Shown piece by piece: positions 7,219-14,652 of a stretch of 32,279 nucleotides of DNA. The notes beneath the pieces were generated by a model. The model was not told where the DNA came from. It saw only the letters and a program-made list of their open reading frames with translations, and did no database searches. The stretch comes from Sulfurimonas sp. (GTDB lineage Bacteria; Campylobacterota; Campylobacteria; Campylobacterales; Sulfurimonadaceae): the NCBI GenBank assembly GCA_028684815.1, contig JAQUFE010000021.1, forward strand, positions 1 through 32,279, in the 5' to 3' direction. The position numbers and the translations under genes were made by a program. Each line of letters begins with the position of its first letter. Positions within the stretch are counted from its first letter, which is position 1.

Positions 7219-8859
7219 TTATGCACCAGGAATAGTTTGTCTATGCTCGATAGAGTAAGTAAAAGTAGGAGTTGTTAAACCTTCTATATATTTAACAAAT
7301 TTACCAGTTTTAGCTTCATATATACCGATACGACCTGCGTTCCACTCAGAAATCATAGTCCAGTGACCGTGATTTGCAGGTTCAGCGTGAAGAATTCTAG
7401 GAATCACAGCTTTACCATCAGCGCCTTTAACAGTTGGAACTTTCCACTCGTAAAGAACTTTGTGTGTAACTGGATCTGTAACTGTACCTTTTGAAGTACC
7501 AACAGTAAGAATTCTATCTAACTCAAGAGTTTGTTTATTAATCAAGTGAACTTGATTCCAAACATCTTCTCCACCTAGAACGTTATCAGCCCATAGGAAA
7601 GGTGTATGCTCTGATGTACCAATAAATAGTCCACCACCGCCTACTGGAATTTGACGGATAACATCAAAGTTATCATCCCAAATAGTTACTTGCCCTAAGT
7701 TCATGTTAACTGTAGCACCTAGTTGTTGACCTAGAGTGTTGTTATACCATGAAGAACCTTGTCCTGGGTGTGGCTTAGATGCAGGACCTGTGTAGATTTT
7801 TGTAACTAAAGATTTAGTTTTAAAGTCTACAACACCAACAACGTCCGAACCTTGAGAAGCGATAAATAAGTATCTACCAATCTCTTTACCTTCGTTTAGG
7901 AAACCATCATGAAGGATATCTCCGATATTTGGAATATCTCCTACAATTGGGAAACCTGGCTTTGAGTAGTCAACTATATAAACGTGACCACCATCTTTAA
8001 GTGCAAACGCTATATATGGACCGTATGGAGTATCAAAAACACCTGCAACGCGAGATGAATCGATGTCACCATTTGGCTTGATAACACTTGAAGTTGGATA
8101 AACTTTCAGTGGCTCTAGCGTCATAGCATCCATAAGTACAGCACCACCTGGAACGTAGTTACCAGCCATTAGATACTTACCATCTGGAGAAACTGCAAGA
8201 CCACGAGAGTCTGATCCAACTTGACACTCAGCAATTTTTTGCTGACCTGGAGTATTTAGGTCGAACATTGTTACTAGACCTGAACGAGAAATCGAGTAAG
8301 CATAACGAGGTTGACGCTTGTTTGTAACTGTTACGTGAACAGCAAAACCTGCAGGGTGTCTTGATAAAATTTTACCATTTGTACCATCAACGAATGTTAC
8401 ACGCTCAGCATCTCTTTCTGTTACGAAACAGATGTCAGTATTTTTCTTAACATCTGCAGAAGTTGGATATTCAGAGAAAAATTTAGCTCTATCATTTAGA
8501 GTCTTCCACCCTTCTTTTACAACCTCGAGTGTAAGTTGTGTGATTTTTCTACCTTTAAAACTTTGTAGATAATCAACCATCTTATCTGCATCATCTTTAG
8601 TAAAACTATCTTTAAATCCTGGCATCGCAGTACCTGCTTTACCATTTAAGATAATTTCAGACAGAGTGTATGAATTTTTCTTAGCAATTACAGTTGGTCG
8701 TAAGTCTGAACCAACACCACCTTCGTGATTAGGGCCATGACAACCTTGGCACTCTTTTTCAAAAACCTTTTCTACGTCCATATTAGATGTAGCAGCACTA
8801 ACACCCGTTGAAACTACTGCAAAAGCAGCAATTGACATAACTAACTTATTTAATCTCAT
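7219..8859 (-). CDS. nirS: cytochrome cd1 nitrite reductase
   Basis: The 546-aa protein comprises a signal peptide (1-22, cut near VSAAT), a cytochrome c domain with C37QGCH41, and an eight-blade d1 propeller from about residue 140. It reduces nitrite to NO in the periplasm using haem d1. In the propeller, HPAGFAVHV fits the proximal d1 histidine region and KPHPGQG the first distal histidine. By eye, the usual second distal His region (THPxSxxLWVD) reads TSEHTPFLWAD, so the His is displaced. The C-terminus also differs from pseudomonad NirS. NirN is the alternative, but location directly after norCB and the lack of another cd1 protein here favour NirS. AGGAGG lies 9 bases before the ATG. Confidence 0.9.
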   Translation of the reverse strand: MRLNKLVMSIAAFAVVSTGVSAATSNMDVEKVFEKECQGCHGPNHEGGVGSDLRPTVIAKKNSYTLSEIILNGKAGTAMPGFKDSFTKDDADKMVDYLQSFKGRKITQLTLEVVKEGWKTLNDRAKFFSEYPTSADVKKNTDICFVTERDAERVTFVDGTNGKILSRHPAGFAVHVTVTNKRQPRYAYSISRSGLVTMFDLNTPGQQKIAECQVGSDSRGLAVSPDGKYLMAGNYVPGGAVLMDAMTLEPLKVYPTSSVIKPNGDIDSSRVAGVFDTPYGPYIAFALKDGGHVYIVDYSKPGFPIVGDIPNIGDILHDGFLNEGKEIGRYLFIASQGSDVVGVVDFKTKSLVTKIYTGPASKPHPGQGSSWYNNTLGQQLGATVNMNLGQVTIWDDNFDVIRQIPVGGGGLFIGTSEHTPFLWADNVLGGEDVWNQVHLINKQTLELDRILTVGTSKGTVTDPVTHKVLYEWKVPTVKGADGKAVIPRILHAEPANHGHWTMISEWNAGRIGIYEAKTGKFVKYIEGLTTPTFTYSIEHRQTIPGA

Positions 8860-8887
8860 TTTATTCTTCCTCCTAAAATTAAGACAT

Positions 8888-8909
8888 GTGCAGGCCCGAA
8901 GGCCCGCAC
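8888..8909 (-). other. UUCG-tetraloop hairpin between the 51-aa gene and nirS
   Basis: On the minus-strand RNA, a 9-bp stem (GUGCGGGCC with GGCCUGCAC, one G-U pair) closes a UUCG loop with the stable C-G closing pair. The same DNA on the plus strand would have an A-C mismatch, so the structure suits the minus-strand transcript. It starts 11 nt after the 51-aa stop and ends about 29 nt before the nirS ATG, with no U tract. It is more likely a processing or stability element than a terminator. Confidence 0.6.
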
Positions 8910-8920
8910 GACAATAGGTT

Positions 8921-9076
8921 TTATTTACTTTCGTTCTCTAATCGAGTTTTTTCTTGTCTATAAATCCAAAACATTGGAAGTATAATAATAGAGTGAAGAA
9001 AAAGCGTTAGAGTTAATGGACCTTGGTTAATCCAAGCAAAAAAACTTGGAATAACATCTGTCATTGGTTCGAACAT
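8921..9076 (-). CDS. 51-aa single-pass membrane protein between norB and nirS
   Basis: This small gene is clear. AAGGAGA lies 5 bases before the ATG, the frame begins 9 bp after the norB stop, and the product is MFEPMTDVIPSFFAWINQ-type followed by a hydrophobic span (about residues 21-38, LTLTLFLHSIIILPMFWI) and a basic, charged tail ending LENESK. It has one predicted membrane helix with positive residues right after it. It is cotranscribed with norCB and nirS. I do not recognise a family. By position it could be a small accessory subunit of NorB or a NirS/NorB complex factor, but the sequence alone does not show this. Confidence 0.78.
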   Translation of the reverse strand: MFEPMTDVIPSFFAWINQGPLTLTLFLHSIIILPMFWIYRQEKTRLENESK

Positions 9077-9085
9077 AGTATCTCC

Positions 9086-10519
9086 TTATCTTTCGTGAAT
9101 TGGACTTTTGCCAATTGACAATAAGTCTTTTGCTAAGAAAAGGAAACCTGTGAATGTAACAACACCCATAATTAGTCTCCAGTCCATAGCTTGTGCAAAC
9201 CACAATCCGCTTTGACCATCAAAGTATCCTGCCCATGTAGCACCCATTTGTGCACGAGAGACTAGAACTTGAACATATCCAGCGATAGTAAGCGCTACAG
9301 TCATACCCATAACACCACCTGCTATCATCCATGTAGCCCAAACAGATGACCTAGTACTCTTCATAACTTTAATACCATTCACACCTTGAACTGCAATATA
9401 CATCATACCGATTAGTATCGTAGCATAAGCACCAAAGAACGCTAAGTGACCGTGTGCTGAAGTAAACTGTGTACCATGAGTATAAAGGTTTACTTGTGGT
9501 AGTGTATGGAAAAATCCCCATATACCAGCACCTAAAAAGTTACCAAATGCGTTAAGAACAAACCATGTAAACGCTGGCTTATTATTAATAACTGAGAGTT
9601 TTTGCCCAGTTGCATCTTGAGCACCTTGAGTTTTACCCCAGTCATAAAGAACGTGGATAAACATCGCTACAAGTGGTAGTGGCTCTAGTGCACTAAATAG
9701 CGCTCCAATTTCCCACCAGTACTCAGGTGTACCAATCCAGAAGTAGTGGTGACCCATACCAAGGATACCTGAACCAAATAGCATAGCTACTTCGATCCAT
9801 AACCACATCTCAACAACTTTACGATGAGCGCCAATCATGGTGATAAGACCATAAGCAGCTAATGCACCAACATAAACTTCCCAAGTAGCTTCAACCCATA
9901 AGTGAATTACCCACCACCACCAGTATTGATCAACTGTGATGTTATCAGTAAAAAACATACCTGTTAAGTAAAGACCAGCAAAAGCAATCATATCAGCCAT
10001 TAAAACTGTAACGATTCCTGAACGCTTGCCTTTCATACCTGTCATGAAAAGGTTTGCAACAAATCCAAGTGCAACAACAACGATACCAAAGTCTGCCCAA
10101 CGAGGAGCTTCAATATACTCACGGCCTTCGTGTATAAACCAGATTGATGTTTCATCAGCTGGCCCAACTTGAACGAAGATATATACAAGAACAACTACAA
10201 CAATAGCTGCCACAAATACCCAGTAGAGTAATTTACCAACTTTGATACCGATTGTCTCGATTCCTGTCTCATCTGGTAGTAACCAGTAAACAGCACCAAA
10301 CATTGCAAAAACCATCCATACAACTAGCGCATTGATGTGTATCATTCTAGCAACTGAAAAGTCAAGAATTTCAAAAAGAAATCCTGGCATTACATACTGA
10401 ATAGCTGCAACTAAACCAAATAATAATTGTGCACCAAACAATATAGCAGCAAAAGTAAAATACCACGTTGCTAACTGTTTTGATTCACTTCCAATACCTG
10501 TTAAGTGATTACTTGCCAT
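9086..10519 (-). CDS. norB: nitric oxide reductase large subunit (cNOR)
   Basis: The 477-aa polytopic protein of the haem-copper oxidase superfamily has about 12 helices. It reduces 2 NO to N2O at the haem b3/FeB centre. Visible ligands are H61 (MIHIN) and H358 for low-spin haem b, H356 for haem b3 (SAHGHLAF), and H206, H257 and H258 for FeB (VIHLW, GMGHHYF), with the cNOR glutamates E210 and E214 in HLWVEATWEV. It lacks the extra N-terminal quinol-oxidising domain of qNOR, consistent with the NorC partner next to it. AGGAG lies 6 bases before the ATG, which overlaps the norC stop by 11 bp. The protein faces the periplasmic side for NO and electrons. Confidence 0.97.
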   Translation of the reverse strand: MASNHLTGIGSESKQLATWYFTFAAILFGAQLLFGLVAAIQYVMPGFLFEILDFSVARMIHINALVVWMVFAMFGAVYWLLPDETGIETIGIKVGKLLYWVFVAAIVVVVLVYIFVQVGPADETSIWFIHEGREYIEAPRWADFGIVVVALGFVANLFMTGMKGKRSGIVTVLMADMIAFAGLYLTGMFFTDNITVDQYWWWWVIHLWVEATWEVYVGALAAYGLITMIGAHRKVVEMWLWIEVAMLFGSGILGMGHHYFWIGTPEYWWEIGALFSALEPLPLVAMFIHVLYDWGKTQGAQDATGQKLSVINNKPAFTWFVLNAFGNFLGAGIWGFFHTLPQVNLYTHGTQFTSAHGHLAFFGAYATILIGMMYIAVQGVNGIKVMKSTRSSVWATWMIAGGVMGMTVALTIAGYVQVLVSRAQMGATWAGYFDGQSGLWFAQAMDWRLIMGVVTFTGFLFLAKDLLSIGKSPIHER

Positions 10520-11198
10520 TTACTGCTCCTTGTATTTTTCCAAAGTTTCTTGGGAAACCATTTGTATCAATTGATGACATATGTTTCAAGAAAGCAACTA
10601 AGCCTTTAGCCTCTTCTGCTGTAATACCAAGATCTGGCATCATACGTGCGTGAGTAGGATAAGTTGATGGATGTTGTAAGAACTCAGCCATAGCTTCTTC
10701 TTTAGTACTTTTTCCTGTCATAGCTTGCATAGTGCCGCCATCTTGCCACGCTGGATCTAACCATGATTTAGTTAAATCTGGTGCATAATAAGCGCCATTA
10801 CCCAAAAGTGTGTGACAGTTCATACAGTTTTTAGTTTGAGAGCCTAGTTTACCTAAGTGAAGTAAAGCCCCTGCTTCTTCTTCAGAATAATCATCTCTTC
10901 CAAAAAACTTCTCTTTTTCTTGAAATAGAGACATTCCACTACCATCATTACCACCAATGATTGGCACTTCATGTCCACGCTTAGCACTCATTTCGTAAGT
11001 GATTTTATAATTAATAACCGTTGGTCCTGGAACCCTCTTAGTTACGCCATTTTGTAAATCTGCATCTGTACCCATTGAAATTTGAGCTGACGTATCAAAC
11101 GTTAGCCAAATCAATAGTACTGCTGCGAATCCTGTAACCCATGCTGCTGAACGTTGCCAGAAACGATTATCGGTCCATACGGATACTTTATTAGCCAC
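10509..11198 (-). CDS. norC: nitric oxide reductase cytochrome c subunit
   Basis: The 229-aa protein has an N-terminal membrane anchor (about residues 17-33, SAAWVTGFAAVLLIWLTF) and a periplasmic cytochrome c domain with CMNCHTLLGNGAYYAPDLT, a very typical NorC heptad, and MMPDLGIT supplying the likely Met ligand. It passes electrons to NorB. At 229 aa it is longer than the about 150-aa pseudomonad NorC. The extra sequence (about residues 40-125) lies between the anchor and the haem site. Translation starts at GTG, supported by AGGAGG 5 bases upstream. It is followed by norB with an 11-bp overlap. Confidence 0.96.
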   Translation of the reverse strand: MANKVSVWTDNRFWQRSAAWVTGFAAVLLIWLTFDTSAQISMGTDADLQNGVTKRVPGPTVINYKITYEMSAKRGHEVPIIGGNDGSGMSLFQEKEKFFGRDDYSEEEAGALLHLGKLGSQTKNCMNCHTLLGNGAYYAPDLTKSWLDPAWQDGGTMQAMTGKSTKEEAMAEFLQHPSTYPTHARMMPDLGITAEEAKGLVAFLKHMSSIDTNGFPRNFGKIQGAVNGK

Positions 11199-11240
11199 TG
11201 TGCCCTCCTATAAATTGTTGTTGACATATATAACAGTAAA

Positions 11241-11567
11241 TCAATGTTCATTCTCTTCATGAACTTGATGCTGCATAAAATAGACTGCGTGTGGAAGTAA
11301 TAACAATCCAATTGCAGCAACCACTAAAGCCTTCGCTGTAAATTCACCTACGTGCATTAAACTTCCCATCAAATACAAACAATAGGCAGTTAACATCCAA
11401 AATAGGTATGCTATAGGCATGGCCCATTTTTTAAGTAAATTAACCTTCACAGCGGTATATATCCCAACATAGAATCCTCCAAATACTAAAACAAGAGCAG
11501 AAGATACAAAGATTGTTAAAAAATCATTTACGGCAATATCTTGTCTCATAACTACTTCCCCAATCAT
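11241..11567 (-). CDS. three-helix membrane protein, first gene of the nor operon
   Basis: The 108-aa protein has three predicted membrane helices (about residues 15-37, 49-69 and 75-96), then a short tail rich in His and Glu (HQVHEENEH). The start is supported by AAGGAGA 5 bases before the ATG, nearly the same initiation region as the 51-aa gene further down. It precedes norC by 42 bp and follows the FNR-type promoter, so it is the first product of the NO-reductase transcript. I do not recognise the family. Helices plus context suggest a factor for NorCB assembly or haem/metal insertion, which is only inference. Confidence 0.85.
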   Translation of the reverse strand: MIGEVVMRQDIAVNDFLTIFVSSALVLVFGGFYVGIYTAVKVNLLKKWAMPIAYLFWMLTAYCLYLMGSLMHVGEFTAKALVVAAIGLLLLPHAVYFMQHQVHEENEH

Positions 11568-11611
11568 TGTATCTCCTTTTGTAATTGTTGTAATTTTTCA
11601 GAATCAGAAGC

Positions 11612-11653
11612 AGTTTAGTCCTATTTCATTTAAAAATTGTTGACATATATCAA
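11612..11653 (-). promoter_or_regulatory. FNR-type class II promoter for the nor-nirS operon
   Basis: The minus strand reads TTGATATATGTCAA (11640-11653), one base from TTGAT-N4-ATCAA. A -10-like TAAACT lies at 11612-11617, centred 32 bp from the site. The predicted transcript start is near 11605, 38 nt before the first gene of the operon. Confidence 0.75.
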
Positions 11654-11696
11654 TTTGATGGATTAATTTAATATTTAAGGAAAGTTTTATATTTAA

Positions 11697-11713
11697 TGTT
11701 ACTTTACGTAACA
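11697..11713. promoter_or_regulatory. 17-bp palindrome upstream of the nor promoter
   Basis: TGTTAC-TTTAC-GTAACA is a perfect 6-bp inverted repeat with a 5-base spacer. It is centred about 100 bp upstream of the predicted nor transcript start and about 30 bp past the end of the 63-aa gene. It could be an operator for another regulator or a weak terminator for the small gene, although no U tract follows. It does not match the FNR consensus. Confidence 0.35.
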
Positions 11714-11744
11714 CTATTGGGTTAAAGCATAAAAAATTATTATA

Positions 11745-11936
11745 TTATAAGTAATGTAAAATAGAAGATAAAGTTATAGTAAAAACTATAGTTGTAATGA
11801 TGATTATCTTTCTTTTTGAGCCCTCTTCAATATTGTGTTTTTTCTCCAGAAATTCCCCTAATAGAAGACCTGGGTAGACTCCAAAAAGAAGCATAGGAAC
11901 TGCCATAACCAATACAATAACAACATCTTGAATCAT
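11745..11936 (-). CDS. 63-aa two-helix membrane protein
   Basis: The product has two hydrophobic segments (about residues 4-26 and 43-61) joined by a charged loop (EFLEKKHNIEEGSKRK). The ATG is preceded by AAGG at a 7-base spacing. It lies upstream of the nor operon on the same strand and is divergent from the lipoprotein gene. A perfect FNR-type palindrome sits in the shared upstream region. A TATAAG at 11944-11949 would start transcription at or next to the ATG, giving an almost leaderless mRNA if used. The family is not recognised. The gene is short, so the call rests on hydrophobic patterning and the ribosome-binding site. Confidence 0.6.
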   Translation of the reverse strand: MIQDVVIVLVMAVPMLLFGVYPGLLLGEFLEKKHNIEEGSKRKIIIITTIVFTITLSSILHYL

Positions 11937-11968
11937 AGTTAGCCTTATAAATTTTATGGTTTGAAATC

Positions 11969-12010
11969 TTGATCTGCATCAATTTTTTTTCATACTTGTT
12001 ATTATATCAT
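11969..12010 (+). promoter_or_regulatory. FNR-type class II promoter for the lipoprotein gene
   Basis: TTGATCTGCATCAA (11969-11982) is a perfect match to TTGAT-N4-ATCAA. A -10-like TATCAT lies at 12005-12010, again centred 32 bp from the site centre. The predicted start is near 12017, leaving a 59-nt leader. The same palindrome could also act on the divergent 63-aa gene. Confidence 0.72.
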
Positions 12011-12075
12011 TGATTGATTAAATTTCTTTATAAAGTTTAAAATTTTATTAAGAAAATTAAAAAAAGGATCATGAA

Positions 12076-12435
12076 ATGAACAAAATCTTAACTTTAGCTT
12101 TAGTGTCTGCCCTTGCTCTTGTCTTATCAACAGGTTGTAGTTCAAAAGGTAATATCATGGATGTCGAGGCATCTAAAGAGGCGATATACACAAACAGCCA
12201 TAGCAATGAAAAGGTCATAAAAGCCATTGTAAAAGCTGGTGCAAAAACCAACTGGAAAATCACTGAGTTTAAAAGCAATGAAGTCGTTGCTGAAAAAGTT
12301 GGTAGTAACGAAACCGTCTCTTCATCTATCAAAATATTTGATGGTTATTTAGAGTTTTCAAACAACTCTCAAACTTCTGATTTGCGTAGTGCTATAAAAA
12401 ATGAGCTAGAAAATTTAGATAAAGCTCACAGGTAA
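12076..12435 (+). CDS. small lipoprotein of unknown function
   Basis: The 119-aa protein has a lipoprotein signal peptide ending LSTGC-SSKG (lipobox Cys at residue 21), so it is predicted to be lipid-anchored. The mature part has no cysteines or recognisable catalytic motif. It shows a pattern VIKAIVKAGAKTNWKITE that I have seen in short uncharacterised lipoproteins of this phylum. AAGGATC precedes the ATG. It is driven by a perfect FNR-type site and ends 11 bp from the convergent thioredoxin-fold gene. Its presence in the predicted low-oxygen regulon is the only functional clue. Confidence 0.82.
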   Translation: MNKILTLALVSALALVLSTGCSSKGNIMDVEASKEAIYTNSHSNEKVIKAIVKAGAKTNWKITEFKSNEVVAEKVGSNETVSSSIKIFDGYLEFSNNSQTSDLRSAIKNELENLDKAHR

Positions 12436-12446
12436 CAAGCACACAA

Positions 12447-12845
12447 CTACTTAATACACCTCTTCAAGTGGGCGTTTAGCCTACTTGGAGTTATCCCTCC
12501 CCTTATAGGTTCACACAAAAAAAGCTCTTTACTATCTAGTATAAAAAGTGATGGATACTCTAGCGTATATAGCATCTCTATGGGATAACTGCTCTTTTGA
12601 TCTTTTATTATAAGTACTGATATAAAGTTTTTGTTTATAACTTCTATATAGTCTTGGTTCATAAAACTTGATTTTAATATCTCTTGAGATTCACTAGTCT
12701 CTATTAGCAAAACCATAAGATTTTTACCCTCTTTTAAAGCTAGCTGATGAGCTTTATCAAAATCATTCAGCCACCTGACATGGCTAGCATCTAGGCTAGA
12801 TAGAAGCAGCAAAAGCATAATTAGAATCTTTGTACTATTTCTCAA
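12447..12845 (-). CDS. exported thioredoxin-fold protein lacking the active-site cysteines
   Basis: The 132-aa protein has a signal peptide (residues 1-20) and then a thioredoxin-like pattern: VRWLNDFDKAHQLALKEGK, a hydrophobic strand LMVLLIE, and later EYPSLFILD. In active relatives (thioredoxin_7/SoxW-like), a CxxC follows the first strand; here the position reads ETSESQE, so there is no redox pair. The two remaining Cys residues are near the C-terminus. The gene overlaps the pentahaem cytochrome gene by 11 bp and is the last of the operon. It may act as a non-redox chaperone or interaction partner for cytochrome maturation, which is an inference from context. Confidence 0.75.
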   Translation of the reverse strand: MRNSTKILIMLLLLLSSLDASHVRWLNDFDKAHQLALKEGKNLMVLLIETSESQEILKSSFMNQDYIEVINKNFISVLIIKDQKSSYPIEMLYTLEYPSLFILDSKELFLCEPIRGGITPSRLNAHLKRCIK

Positions 12846-14652
12846 AACTCTTCTCTATTTTTTCAAGCACAACCACATCTGGATTTGGAAGTTGTGGATA
12901 GGCTCTTTTTACTGCATCTGTCACCCATTGTGGATAGATTCTAAAGTTTAACTTTACTACTGCTTTTAGCGGATACTCCAAAGTTTTTGCTTCAGCTATC
13001 TCGTAAGACTCTACTCGTCTCTCACCAGCTGGGATTCTAGTATCACTTATCATCTTTTTATATCTCCAAAACATAAGTCCAACAGGCTTTGAATCTTCAT
13101 CTCCAAAGACTTTCATAAAAGGTCTTGCATCTAGCCCTAAGTTTCCATCTTCTTGGAGTTTTCCACTACTAAAGACTACCTCTCCTTTAGCATCTCTTAC
13201 GGTAATATCAAGCCAAAGCTCTCTAAAGTCAGAGACTCCTGTTGGTAAGTGATGTCCAGCTCCTACATTTTTAACGCCAACTGAGATATTTGCATCTTTT
13301 ATATCAACATCTATCTTGGCAGAGGTGCGAAGAAGTTGTAAAGTTTGGTCTTCGTGTTCTTTACTCTTTAGTCCCGATAGAAAGTGGTTTGAACCTGAGA
13401 AGTAGTGAACTTTTACATCATCTTTTACAACTCCGCCATCAGTTGAGCGACCTTTAAGCGGTGCAAACTCTCCATCTTTTAAGTAAGTCATATGACAATC
13501 TATGCAATCTTTGTGCTTAGTAGCATCTTTGGGGTTGTTATAAGGAGAATCCCTCCACTCTTTAAATGTGGAAACTACTGCCCTTTTTGACTCATCTGGT
13601 AAAAATTCATCATGACAAGATGCACAATAAGAGCTCTTTTTATATAGTTTATTTGAGTAGCTATCTTTATGAACTTGTGGATTTGAGTTTATAAACTTCT
13701 CACCTAAATACTGCTCGATTTCAGAGGTACTATCTTCAAATGCGTACTTCTTTCTATCTCTGATTTTAAGAGTATATGCACTATTTCCTTTGGAGTCAGT
13801 CTCTGTTATTCTATGACAAGCCACACAAGAAACGCCCTGTTCTAACCTTGAGTTACCATGAGCTTTAAAGTCATCTAAAAGCCTCTTTGAGCCACTCTCA
13901 AACAAAACATTTGGCATCAAGCTTCCATCCATCTCATGGGTAGTTCTTTTTTGATTGGTTGTAACCGCACTAGGATTGTGGCAACCCATGCACCACTGCC
14001 TAAACTCTTCGCCCATATCTGCCCCAGCTAGGTTTTCCATCACCATATAGTAAGGATTTGTTCCCACTAAGTGATGATGGTTTGAGTCCGCCCACTGGTC
14101 AAATATCTCTTCATGACAACTCTTACACTTTGCAGATGATGTCCAATCTTCGTTGTGATATCTACTAACGCCCTCTTCTATCTTGATATTTGTTAGCTTC
14201 TCTTGTGCGTATGTATTATCTACAAATGTCATACTTAGAGCAAAAAAGAGTAGCACTAAAGGTTTTGCGTGAAACTTTTTTCTTGCATGAGAGAACAAAA
14301 AGTACAGAAGTACAAAAGAGCCATAGAGATGGATATAAAAAGAGAGTGTTCCCAAAATATCTCCACCTCTGTTTCCAACTAAAAATAGATAGATGCCACT
14401 TAGTATGATAAAAAAGAGAGTAATGCCAAGTAAAACTCCACTCATACTCTTTGCTTTTTTGACTATCATAAACTCATAAGTGTGCATATTTACATAAGGT
14501 ATAAGCAGAAAAATGGCAATAAGAAGAGAGCCTATAATGTGAGTAGCTTGCGCCGTTTTAAAATATTGCCAGCTAAGATCAAAGATGCTGTATTGCAAAA
14601 TCCCACTTAAAAACATTATGATAATAAATATTTTCATATATGAGCTTTTCAT
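12835..14652 (-). CDS. membrane-anchored pentahaem cytochrome c
   Basis: The 605-aa protein has four to five N-terminal membrane helices (about residues 7-148) with histidines in or near them (H38, H57, H108) that could bind haem b. A periplasmic domain follows with five CxxCH sites: C176KSCH, C221MGCH, C276VACH, C343ASCH and C383IDCH. Residues about 430-600 form an Ig-like beta domain with the GAGHHLPTG signature found in cytochrome c554-like multihaem proteins. The layout suggests electron transfer from the quinol pool to periplasmic acceptors, possibly the neighbouring peroxidase-like protein. The start overlaps the upstream stop (ATGA). The exact substrate is unknown, and I do not recognise a named gene. 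Confidence 0.85.
   Translation of the reverse strand: MKSSYMKIFIIIMFLSGILQYSIFDLSWQYFKTAQATHIIGSLLIAIFLLIPYVNMHTYEFMIVKKAKSMSGVLLGITLFFIILSGIYLFLVGNRGGDILGTLSFYIHLYGSFVLLYFLFSHARKKFHAKPLVLLFFALSMTFVDNTYAQEKLTNIKIEEGVSRYHNEDWTSSAKCKSCHEEIFDQWADSNHHHLVGTNPYYMVMENLAGADMGEEFRQWCMGCHNPSAVTTNQKRTTHEMDGSLMPNVLFESGSKRLLDDFKAHGNSRLEQGVSCVACHRITETDSKGNSAYTLKIRDRKKYAFEDSTSEIEQYLGEKFINSNPQVHKDSYSNKLYKKSSYCASCHDEFLPDESKRAVVSTFKEWRDSPYNNPKDATKHKDCIDCHMTYLKDGEFAPLKGRSTDGGVVKDDVKVHYFSGSNHFLSGLKSKEHEDQTLQLLRTSAKIDVDIKDANISVGVKNVGAGHHLPTGVSDFRELWLDITVRDAKGEVVFSSGKLQEDGNLGLDARPFMKVFGDEDSKPVGLMFWRYKKMISDTRIPAGERRVESYEIAEAKTLEYPLKAVVKLNFRIYPQWVTDAVKRAYPQLPNPDVVVLEKIEKSFEK

Noticed and set aside
7070-7258. 62-aa frame on the plus strand across the nirS 3' end
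   Set aside because: It overlaps the nirS terminator, the nirC promoter and the nirS coding end, and has no ribosome-binding site.
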